Below are positions 55,856-64,000 of a stretch of DNA of 64,000 nucleotides, piece after piece (position 1 is the stretch's first letter; every line of letters starts with the position of its first letter). The notes below the pieces were generated by a model that did not search any database, was not told where the DNA came from, and worked only from the letters and a program-made list of their open reading frames with translations. The translations under genes were made by a program, and so were the position numbers. This DNA comes from Lepus europaeus (taxonomy: Eukaryota; Chordata; Mammalia; Lagomorpha; Leporidae): NCBI RefSeq assembly GCF_033115175.1, contig NC_084836.1:76536253-76600252 (forward strand), read 5' to 3'.

Positions 55856-57459
55856 AAGCAAGGCTGCAGTGGAAATGCAAGGCAGCAGGAATTGGCCGTT
55901 TCCACTATCAACCCACAGGACCAGGACCCTCATGCCTGGTGTGACTGCGTGTGCATATTTGCATGTTTACATATTTACTCTGCATATTTGCGTATTTGAC
56001 ATATTTACAGTGGGTGAATCCTTATGGAGCTGTGGTGTGAGACAGTGAGGGGGTCTGTAATTTGCAAAACAACGTGTTTTTGCAAAAGGTGTCATTGTTT
56101 ACAAACTGAAACACTGGTGTTTAGGGACAGCCTCTTCATTACCAAGGGTGACCTCAGCCTCTTGCTGCCCTTGCCCCTACCAAAGGCGTCTTCTTCCTTG
56201 CTGCTGTCAGGAGAGCGTGCTTGTGCCTCAGGCTGGGCACACAGGAGGCTTTCTCTCATCTTTGGCCTGCAGGTAGCCCCTGATCTTACAGGGGAAGGAG
56301 GCATGATATTGCAAAAGACAGCAATTCTCAAGCTGTGACAAGCCAGGTGGGCCTGGGCAAGCTGAGAGGGGTGCATGGATGCAAGTGCCACCACCTTCAA
56401 AGGCCTGCAGGGGGCGCTGTTGAGGGCTCCTTCCCCAGCCCAGATACCATGCTGGGAGAAACAGTAGCAAGAGGCTGGCTCCATGACCTGGCTGGAAGTG
56501 TCTTTTTTTTTTTCCCCATCAGAATCCATTTCCCCTGAGAAGCTAATGATACTGCCAGAACCACTCCACACAGCTTGCGGATAAGATGAAGAGCCAAGCT
56601 GATCTCATCTGGACAACTCAGAATGGCTCAAATGCACAGCCATTAGAACAGCTCCAAATCCGGGACTCAGAGCCATTTCCTCATTAATGCTATTTTTCCT
56701 CTCGATGTGTCAGCAGGCCTCCTCCTCCAGGCAGGTGCATGTGTGATTCTTGCCTGCCTTTGCTTCTGTGATGTGATTGGGACTGTGTTCAGCTTGGCTG
56801 GGACAGAGCCAGCCCTGGCTGCCCTGGCTTCAGCAGGGGCACCCCCAGGAGGGACTCAGGCCCCAGGGGAGAAGGTGCACTCACCTAAGGACCCTGCTGC
56901 TCCTCTCAGGGTCCCTGTGCAGTCTGGTGAGGACCCTGAGTCTGGCTCTCTGCCCCCTGCTGTCCTTGGGGAGGAAGAGGCTGAGGGAAGGAGGGATAGT
57001 CCAGCAATGAACCATGCCCTGTCTTCCAAGGGACCGGGAGATCAGCTAGGACCCAGAGACCCTGCTCACAAGGGTGTGTGAGAGCTCCTCTTAGTGGTTA
57101 CCCTTGCTGGGATTTGCTTCTTGCTGATGGTAATTGAGGGCCTGGAGTTGGTGCTCTGCATGGATCCTCCTGGATTCTCTGGCACTTTTGCTGGTCAGTT
57201 CGTAGCAGGTGCACATGGAATGCTCATTTTTGAAACACGATATGGGAGAATGGGCCCCTGTGCTCCCTAGCACCAGAGGCTGTCTCTCTGCTTTTACACA
57301 AAACATGTGCAGTAGGGTTAACCTAACCATACCTCTGAAACTCCTTAGCAATGAGTGCAGATGTCACAGGTAGAGGGGATGGCCTGGCATTCACAGGCAG
57401 CTGCCATGGCCTCCTCTTATGCCACTTGGACCATGGACTCCCCTGACTTGCTTACGGTA
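55856..57459. other. No gene; one CTCF-like motif
   Basis: Unique-looking. The + strand GGCCTGCAGGGGGCGCTGT at 56402-56420 is a fair CTCF match. Confidence 0.4.
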
Positions 57460-57491
57460 TTTATTTATTTATTTATTTATTTATTTATTTT
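57460..57491. repeat. (TTTA)n microsatellite
   Basis: About eight TTTA units followed by TTTTTGCC. No SINE body is attached. Confidence 0.9.
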
Positions 57492-57734
57492 TGCCAATTC
57501 GTAACTCTCAGAGGTATGTTGGCTCCAGGGGAGAAGAATCAACCAAATTGGAGGGCTTATAAAGGTGAGTGAGGCTTTTTGTTCTTTAAACTGATACTGA
57601 CTTTTAAGATTATGAAGTCCAATGTGCAGAAAAGCACTGTGGTTCTACTATCAGCCCCTGTACACCTACCACTCGGGGGCTCCAATGTGTTAATGCTCAT
57701 GATTTGTCCTCCTTGCTGGAGGCCACTTACTTAT

Positions 57735-58067
57735 TTATTTTTTAAAGATATATTGATTTGAAAAGCAGAGTGACAGAGAGAGAGGGAGGGAGGGGGAGAG
57801 AGAGATCGATCTTCCACCTGCTGGTTCACCCCTCCAATGGCCTCGACAGCTAAGGCTGGTCCAGACAAAAGCCAGGAACCCTGACCTCCATATGGGTCTT
57901 CCACATAGGTGACAGGGGCCCAAGTACTTGAACCATCACCTGCTGCTTTCCCAGGCATGTTAGCAGGGAACTGGTTAGGAAGCAGAGCAGCCAGGACTTG
58001 AATCGGCGCTCCAGTATGGGATGCTCGCATAGTGGTGGCTTACCTGCTGCACCACAATGCTAACCCC
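57735..58067 (-). mobile_element. C-SINE type A
   Basis: An antisense copy, from TTTTTTAAAGATATATTGATT to CACAATGCTAACCCC. Confidence 0.9.
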
Positions 58068-58172
58068 GAGATAACTTAGTTTTGAAAGAAACAAACCCAT
58101 AAAGGGCCAGTGGAAAGCATATATCTGTATATCTCCTCCCCCTCCTTCCCAAATGGGGTCCTATTCAGCCTT

Positions 58173-58503
58173 TCTTTTTTTTTAAGATTGATTTTTATTT
58201 ATTTGAAAGGCAGAGTACAGAGAGGCAGAGCAGAGAGGCAGAGATGTCCTCCATCCACTGGTTCACTCCCCGAATGGCCACAAAAGCCAGAGCTGGGCCA
58301 ATCAGAAGCCAAGAGCCAGGAGCTTCTTCTGGGTCTCCCACACGAGTGCAGGGGCCCAAGGACATGGGACATCTTCTACTGCTCTCCCAGACAATAGCAG
58401 AGAGCTGGATTGGAAGTGGAGCAGCTGGAGCTCAACCCAATGCCCATATGGGATGCTGGCACTGCAGGAGGCAGCTTTACCTGCTATGCCACACTGCTGG
58501 CCC
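58173..58503 (-). mobile_element. C-SINE type A
   Basis: An antisense copy with a short duplication, GCAGAGCAGAGAGGCAGAG, in the purine stretch. Confidence 0.92.
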
Positions 58504-58573
58504 CAACATTACATTTTTAAAAATGTATAATACATTCAATTTATTTTTTTCTCCAAAGAAACATTTTATTTTT

Positions 58574-58904
58574 ATTTTTAAAAGATTTATTTATTTGAAA
58601 GTCAGAGTTACACAGAGAGAGGAGAGGCAGAGAGAAAGAGAGAGAGGTCTTCAATCCGATGGTTCACTCCTTAATTGGCTGCAACAGCTGGAGCTCTGCC
58701 AATCTGAAGCCAGGAGCCAGGAGCTTCTTCTGGGTCTCCCATGTGGGTGCAAGAGCCCAAGGACTTGGGCCATCTTCCACTGATTTCCCAGGCCACAGCA
58801 GATTGCTGGATCAGAAGTGGAGCAGCTGGGTCTCGAACTGGTGCCCACATGGGATGCCAGCATCTCAGGCCAAGGCATCAACCTGCTGCATCACAGTGCT
58901 GGCC
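58574..58904 (-). mobile_element. C-SINE type A
   Basis: An antisense copy, third of a closely spaced group; ends CACAGTGCTGGCCC. Confidence 0.92.
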
Positions 58905-58912
58905 CTTAGAAA

Positions 58913-59733
58913 CCTTTTATTTAAGGAACACAAAAGTCACATGCATTTCATAAACACAACTTTAGGAATATAGCGATTATTCCCTCCATACCCACCCTCC
59001 CGCCCACACTCCCACTCCTCCTCCTCCTCCCTCTCCCATTCCCAGTTCCATTCTCGACTAAGATCTATTTCCAATTAACTTTATACACAGAAGACCAACT
59101 CTATACTAAGTAAAGAGTTCAACAATTTGCACAATAAAATGTTCCTCAACAGTTGAGACAAATGCTGTTCTAAGTCATTGCATCTGGAAGTTAATTTCAC
59201 TTTTTTTTTCAGAAACTTAATTAACTTTAAAGAAGCACACAAGAATGATACATCTTCTGCAAGCACTTAAGCATAGCTAAGACTTATGAGATGTAAGAAT
59301 ATCCTCCACTTAATACACTAAAACGAAATAAATCTTTGAGAACAAGTTTTATAGTTAACTTTCATAATATAACTCTTTGAGGCCAGAGGTCCTGCATGGA
59401 GAGTAAGTGCACATTGACTCCTGTTGTTAATTTAACAGTTAACACTCTTATGTAAGATGTCAGTGGCCACTCAAGGCTCTTGATATGAGCTGCCTAGGCT
59501 ATGGAAGCCTTTTAAATCCACAAACTCCATCAGTATTTAGACAAGGCCATAAGCAAAGTGGAAGCTCTCCCCTTCCTTCAGAGAAAAGTACCTCCTTCTT
59601 TGATGGCCACTTCTTTCCACTGGGATCTCACTCACAGAGATCCTTCATGTAGGACATTTTTTGACATAGTGCCTTGGCTTTCCATCCCTGAAATGCTCTC
59701 GTGGGCTTTTCATCCAGACCATAATGCCTTAAA
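58913..59733 (-). mobile_element. Lagomorph-type L1 3' UTR fragment, antisense
   Basis: The + strand begins TTTTATTTAAGGAACACAAAAG, so the minus-strand end carries an AATAAA signal. Then come CCCTCCATACCCACCCTCC, TTTATACACAGAAGACCAAC and TGATGGCCACTTCTTTCCAC, all typical of the 3' UTR of the younger lagomorph L1. It is truncated at about 59733, where a SINE fragment begins. Confidence 0.6.
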
Positions 59734-59853
59734 GACTGCTTTTCCAGGTCATAGCAGAGAGCTGGGTCGGAAGTGGAGCAGCTGGGACTTGAACTGGTGC
59801 CCACATGGAATGCCGGCACTGCAGGCGACGGCTTTACCTGTTACACCACAGCT
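59734..59853 (-). mobile_element. C-SINE type A, tRNA-derived half only
   Basis: ACTGCTTTTCCAGG to CACCACAGC; both the sense 3' half and the first few head bases are missing. Its inner break falls at the same SINE position (GCAGT) as the fragment at 62371. Confidence 0.85.
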
Positions 59854-60459
59854 TTTCTGTCTAGGCTGTAGTAGCATTCTTTTCCATGTGGCCACAGACA
59901 ATGGGCTTTGGTGTCTCCAGTGCATTAAGAGAAGCAGATCTAACCATCCACAGGCTCCTGTGACTTGCATCCTTTTCTCAGCATGAAGTTCTCAACGCTC
60001 TCTCTTGCCTTGCACGTGTCGCTGGAGCTCACTGTGGCACTGCCGAAGAATTCCTTCTGCAGCCCTGCAGCTTTTAGCCTGAGGTATCTACGTGTGTGCA
60101 CAGGTGGGAGTCGCCAGGACACTGCTGGGAAACAGACATTCTGATGGAAGGGAATGAGAGGGCACTGTCTTTCCAGCCAAGGGCACACAGTTCCCTTGCT
60201 GGTTGTTCCAGCCAGCCTGCATTCCTGCACCTCCACGTTCCTGCCCATCCTTGGCAGGTTTACATTCCCAGGTTTGTTCGTTCCCCCAGTTTGATTGTGA
60301 TGGACGCGGGGAGGTAACCAGCAAGGAGCAGCCAAGGATGCCAGCCTCTCCCTGCAGCCCCGCCTACAACCACCCCATCCAGATCCTGTGTCTGTGCAAC
60401 TTCCACAGGAAACCGCTGCTTAGAACCAGCACTGGTGAAAATAACTAACAAGGCTGCTG
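59854..60459. other. No gene supported
   Basis: It contains a 53-codon + frame at 59983-60144 that starts like a signal peptide (MKFSTLSLALHVSLELTVAL) with a GAGGTA possible donor after the AFSLR codons, but nothing continues it. Otherwise unique-looking. Confidence 0.35.
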
Positions 60460-60769
60460 GCTGTGCCCCCGCAATGGCCTCTATCTCATTACTGTGTTAT
60501 TTTAATGAAGTTGCCTTGCCTGACACTGCTAAATCTCATGCCCCTCAGAGTTTCAAAAACAAGCAAGGAAACAGACTCAGCCCCACTCCAAGCTCTGCCC
60601 TCATATAACTATTCCATTAAACCCCGGCCCAGGTACCACCCCCACGCCTCTAGATGGCCCACAACATTGTCACCCTTTGATGGTGCCTGCACTCCGTCTG
60701 AAGTGGGTACTTTGGCTTTGCATGCGAATAAATGTTTTCTCTATCAGCCTTGACCTGTCCTTGACCTTG
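60460..60769 (+). mobile_element. Possible solo LTR fragment of an endogenous retrovirus
   Basis: The composition and a single AATAAA (60727-60732) followed by TGTTTTCTCTATCAGCC look like the R-U5 end of an LTR. No paired LTR, primer site or viral gene is present. The right end is cut by the inversion breakpoint at about 60770. Confidence 0.3.
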
Positions 60770-60992
60770 TGGAAGATGGCCCAAGTCCTTGGGCCCCTGC
60801 ACCCACATGGGAGACCTGGAAGAAGTTCCTGGCTTCTGGCTCCTGGCTCCTGGCTCCTGGCTTTGGATTGACGCAGCTCTAGCTATTGTGACAATCTGGG
60901 GAGTGAACCAGCAGATGGAAGACCTCTCTCTCTGTCTCAACCTCTCTGCAACTCTGTCTTTCAAATAAATAAAATAAATCTTTAAAAAAAAA
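60770..60992 (+). mobile_element. C-SINE type A, 3' half, displaced by an inversion
   Basis: It starts abruptly at TGGAAGATGGCCCAAGTCC and runs to AAATAAAATAAATCTTT plus A. The sequence TCCTGGC with GGCTCC is repeated four times at 60832-60861. Its 5' half is the antisense piece at 62371-62498. The 16 bp after the tail, GAAAACTATTATACTC (60993-61008), are the TSD. Confidence 0.93.
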
Positions 60993-61036
60993 GAAAACTA
61001 TTATACTCAATGTACTGGTATAAAGACAGAGATGTA
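60993..61036 (+). mobile_element. L1 ORF2 piece, sense
   Basis: AATGTACTGGTATAAAGACAG follows the L1 ORF2 consensus downstream of the segment found, inverted, at 62515-62890. Confidence 0.75.
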
Positions 61037-61727
61037 GGGGCCGGCATTGTGGCACAGCGGATTAAATCTGCCTCCTTGCAGTGCCAGCATCCCATATGAG
61101 TGCTGGTTGGAGTCCCAGCTGCTCCACTTCCCATCCAGCTCTGCTATGGCCTGGGATACCAGTGGAAGATGGCCCGAGTCCTTGGGCCCCTGCACCCACA
61201 TGGGAGACCTGGAAGAAACTCCTGGCTCCTGGCTTCGGATTGGTACAGCTCCAGCCGTTGTGGCCATCTGGGGAGTGAACCAGTGGATGGAAGACCTCTC
61301 TCGCTGGCGCCGCGGCTCAATAGGCTAATCTTCTGCCTGTGGCACCGGCACACAGGTGGGGTTCTAGTCCTGGTCGGGGCGCTGGATTCTGTCCTGGTTG
61401 GCCCTCTTCCAGTCCAGCTCTCTGCTGTGGCCCAGGAGTGCAGTGGAGGATGGCCCAGGTCCTTGGGCCCTGGACCCGCATGGGAGACCAGGAGAAGCAC
61501 CTGGCTCCTGCCATTGGATCAGCACAGTGCGCCGGCCACAGCGCGCTGGCCGCAGTGGCCATTGGAGGGTGAACCAATGGTAAAGGAAGACCTTTCTCTC
61601 TGTCTCTCTCTCACTGTCCACTCTGCCTGTCAAAAAAATAAAAATAAAATAAACCTCTCTCTCTCTCTCTCTGCCTCTCTCTCTCTCTCAACTTTCAAAA
61701 ATGAATAAATAAATCTTTTTTAAAAAA
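61037..61727 (+). mobile_element. C-SINE type A, sense, split by a type B SINE
   Basis: The left piece, 61037-61302, runs from GGGGCCGGCATTGTGGCAC to GAAGACCTCTCTC. The right piece, 61653-61727, runs from CCTCTCTCTC to AATAAATAAATCTTT. The inner element is a type B copy. Confidence 0.92.
61303..61652 (+). mobile_element. C-SINE type B, sense, nested
   Basis: GCTGGCGCCGCGGCTCAAT to CTGCCTGTCAAAAAAATA. The target repeat ACCTCTCTC lies on both sides. It has an extra GCGCGCTGGCCGCAGTGG partial duplication in its last third. Confidence 0.93.
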
Positions 61728-62370
61728 TTACAAAATGATCCAGCTGCTGTAGAAGAGTGTGGCAGCTCCTCAGAAAATTAAACATAGAAGTGTTGATGCA
61801 ATGTTTCCACATCTGATATAAAGTCCAAAGAATTGAAAGCAGAACCTCAAAGAGAATTTTGCCTAACCTTACTTATAACAGCATTATTCACGAAGGCTAA
61901 AATGAGGAAGAAACCAAGGCCCACAGTTGGATGAATAGTTAAGAAAAATGTGGCACGGTATAGTGTATACACAGAATGAACTATCATTCCACCTTTGAAG
62001 GGAAAGAAATCCTGCCATCTGCTGAAACATGGATGAACCTTGAATAGAATGCTAAATGAAGCAAGACAGTCACTAAAAGACAAATGTTATACGATTTCAT
62101 TAAATGAGATACGCAGAGAGGCAGAAAATAGAACGGTGGTTGCTGGGGTGGAGAGAGAGTAGAATGGGAAGTTTTTGTAGAATGGTCCAGAGTTTCAGTT
62201 TTGCAAAAGGAAAGATTTCTGGAAATATATATGTATATATATATGTATATATAGCAATATATATTATGTATATCAATTATAACATATAATACATATAGTG
62301 TATAACAATGCACAGCAGCACAAATGGACCTAAGACCACTAAATCATTACACCTAAACTGATTAAGATAG
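61728..62370 (+). mobile_element. Old L1 3' UTR, sense, with TA-rich run
   Basis: GTGGCAGCTCCTCAGAAAAT, CAGCATTATTCACGAAGGC, GAAACATGGATGAACCTTGAA and AGAGTTTCAGTTTTGCAAAAG match the 3' UTR of an L1MA/L1MB-like element in order. A (TA)n-rich stretch is at 62225-62290. It ends at the inversion breakpoint. Confidence 0.8.
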
Positions 62371-62498
62371 ACTGCTTTCCCAGGCCATAGCAGAGAGCTG
62401 GATGGGAAGAGGAGCAGCCAGGACTAGAACCGGCACCCATATGGGATGCCGGCGCTTCAGGCCAGGGCGTTAACTCGCTGAGCCACAGCGTCGGCCCC
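62371..62498 (-). mobile_element. C-SINE type A, 5' half, partner of 60770-60992
   Basis: The minus strand runs from the intact head GGGGCCGACGCTGTGGCTC to CCTGGGAAAGCAGT, then switches to L1. The 16 bp beyond the head, GAGTATAATAGTTTTC (62499-62514), are the exact complement of the TSD at 60993-61008. Confidence 0.93.
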
Positions 62499-62514
62499 GA
62501 GTATAATAGTTTTC

Positions 62515-62892
62515 TAGTAGAAAGTGCGAGTCCTCCAGCTTTCTTCTTGTTTTTCAGGATTGTCTTTATAATTTAGGGTCCCTTGAGGTTCAATACAAAG
62601 TTTAGTATGAGTTTTTCTATTTCTGCAAACAACGTCATTGGGATTTTGATAGATGTTGCAGTAAATCTGTAGGGAACTTCTGGTAATATTGACATCTTCA
62701 CAACAGTAAACCTTACAATCCATGAACATGAGAAGTTTTTTTTCACTTATTTATGCCTTTGATTTTTTTTCAGAAATGTTTCGTAGTTTTCATTATGCAT
62801 GTCTTTCATTTTCTTGGTTAGGTTAGTTCCTAGGTGCCTTATTATTGTTGATGCTATTATACATGAAATTGTTTTATTGATTTCCTTTTGGG
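62515..62892 (-). mobile_element. L1 ORF2 piece, antisense
   Basis: The minus strand carries CATGTTCATGGATTGTAAGG, ATCAAAATCCCAATGACG and AAGCTGGAGGACTCGCAC, consecutive landmarks of L1 ORF2. It joins logically onto the sense piece at 60993 once the inversion is undone. Confidence 0.8.
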
Positions 62893-62941
62893 GTTTCTCT
62901 GTGTAACTCTGACTTTAAAATAAATAAAATAAATTAAAAAA
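62893..62941 (+). mobile_element. C-SINE 3' tail fragment, sense
   Basis: TTTCTCTGTGTAACTCTGAC then AAATAAATAAAATAAATT, the last 50 bp of a C-SINE, joined to antisense L1. Confidence 0.8.
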
Positions 62942-64000
62942 ATGTATGAGAGAGAAAGAGAAGACGGGGGGAGGGGACAGAAAGAGAAAGGAGAGAGGTC
63001 AGAGGAGAGAGAGACTGGGAGGAAAGTGTTGTCTGGGCTGCCTGAACCTGTCCACTCCAGGTATAAGGTCTGACTCCCACCTGGTGGGCAGAACAGGCCC
63101 AGCACTGGGAAGAGCTGAGGCAGCAGGCAGGTGACACAGGTGGGTGGCTAGCGGGGAGCCAGCTGGTGCCACCTGAGCTTGGATGGCGTCTCTGTTCCAG
63201 TGACGTCTGGGAAGGCACAGCTCCCAGTTGGTGCTGATCTGCCCCCAGCCCGGCATTGGTGCCTTGAGGCTCAGCCAGCTTTTCCCACAGGTGCTAAGCT
63301 CAATCAGTGGATCAGCCACAGTGAGGCTCACAGGTGCCTGTCACAAAACAAGGTCTAGGTCACCCCTGTCCTCACCGAATCGGCCTCATGCTCAGCATCT
63401 GGTACAGGTGGGTTCAGGCCCCTGCCTTTCCCAGAGGCTTCCCCGGATCAGCCCCTCCAGGGTTCCTGCCACAGACACTGGGCTGCTCTCAGCACCCACA
63501 TGATATGTGTCAGGAAGCCAAAGCTGGAACTGCAAGGGCGCCTTGCACACAGCGATGTAAAGGAAGCACAGTAAGTAGAAAGGCCTGAGTCTGGAGGCCC
63601 TGGACACCTCTCGGGGCAGCTGGCTCAGGGTGAGTCTGGACAAGAAGAGGGGGGTGGTGGACAAAGGGAAACGACAATTCTCTCCTCCCAGCAGGTGCAG
63701 AGAGAGCGCCTGGGACCTGGGGTCAGTAATTCTGAGTTATTCAACAATGATTATGACTGAGACCCTTATCAACCTGCTGTGAATAACTGCCTGTAGCTCA
63801 TCTTCCAACAGTGACAAGGGAGGAGGGGTGGAGGACATGCAGGGCAGGTGTGCAATGACCCGGTGCAAGGCAAGAGGGCCGCAGTGGGCTGTGGAGCCTG
63901 CTCTGCCCCATGAGCTCTGCTCCCTCATTACTGGAGTCTGCTATTGGTCCCTGGGGCCCCTCCGCCTGCAGCTTTCCTCCCTTCCTCTCTGTCAGTGGAC
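62942..64000. other. No gene or clear repeat
   Basis: It begins with a GA-rich stretch (62947-63020), then unique-looking sequence. No exon is supported. Confidence 0.4.

Noticed and set aside
57091-57351. 86-codon minus-strand frame with ordinary-looking composition
   Set aside because: No recognisable similarity and no flanking splice or promoter signals. I could not distinguish it from chance.
59983-60144. Short frame with a signal-peptide-like start (MKFSTLSLALHV...)
   Set aside because: Only 53 codons, with a possible donor but no following exon, no known family and no supporting neighbour. Chance hydrophobic start is likely.
60460-60769. Active endogenous retrovirus
   Set aside because: At most one degraded LTR-like piece; no second LTR, primer-binding site or viral gene is visible nearby.
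34000-64000. Exons of SYNDIG1 or another cystatin, expected further along by human synteny
   Set aside because: I scanned for cystatin motifs (QxVxG, PW with flanking Cys) and membrane-protein exons and found none with splice sites. Human spacing to SYNDIG1 is far larger than this window.

Overview
This is nuclear DNA of a mammal, almost certainly a leporid lagomorph (rabbit or a close relative). About 55 copies or pieces of the tRNA-derived lagomorph C-SINE are present. Type A has an AATAAATAAATCTTT-like tail. Type B has a pure poly(A) tail after CTGCCTGTC, and many B copies are flanked by clean target-site duplications (TSDs). Old L1, MIR and Tigger remnants, short GT-AG exons and long introns complete the picture. 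Nothing bacterial or phage-like is present.

Two protein-coding genes are supported, tail to tail as in the human 20p11.21 region. APMAP (adipocyte plasma membrane-associated protein, a six-bladed propeller) runs on the + strand. Only its last six coding exons are here (8392-20072), probably exons 4-9 of 9, followed by a 3' UTR ending near 21.23 kb. CST7 (cystatin F) is complete on the - strand: four coding exons between 33676 (ATG) and 23944 (stop), spelling an intact 145-residue protein. All internal junctions are GT-AG and phase-compatible. CST7 has a TATA-like box and an AP-1/MARE-like site just upstream.

Layout: 1-8.4 kb is an APMAP intron filled by L1, SINEs and a U6 snRNA pseudogene. 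8.4-21.2 kb holds the APMAP exons, with a 13-bp-unit minisatellite just before the second visible exon. 21.2-23.9 kb is the intergenic tail-to-tail gap and contains a short, nearly identical duplication. 23.9-33.7 kb is CST7. 33.7-64 kb is gene-free as far as I can see. It holds SINEs, a Tigger DNA-transposon remnant, MIR and L1 pieces, a 220-bp polypurine tract, candidate CTCF motifs and a small inversion that split a SINE.

The genes do not form a pathway. APMAP is a membrane propeller protein with reported arylesterase activity, and CST7 is a leukocyte cathepsin inhibitor; they are linked only by conserved synteny. I found no undescribed gene system. The most notable structure is the roughly 1.6-kb micro-inversion at 60.77-62.37 kb, which can be read directly from a split SINE, an inverted 16-bp TSD and an L1 that changes strand at the same point. 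SINE boundaries are by eye and good to about 10 bp.
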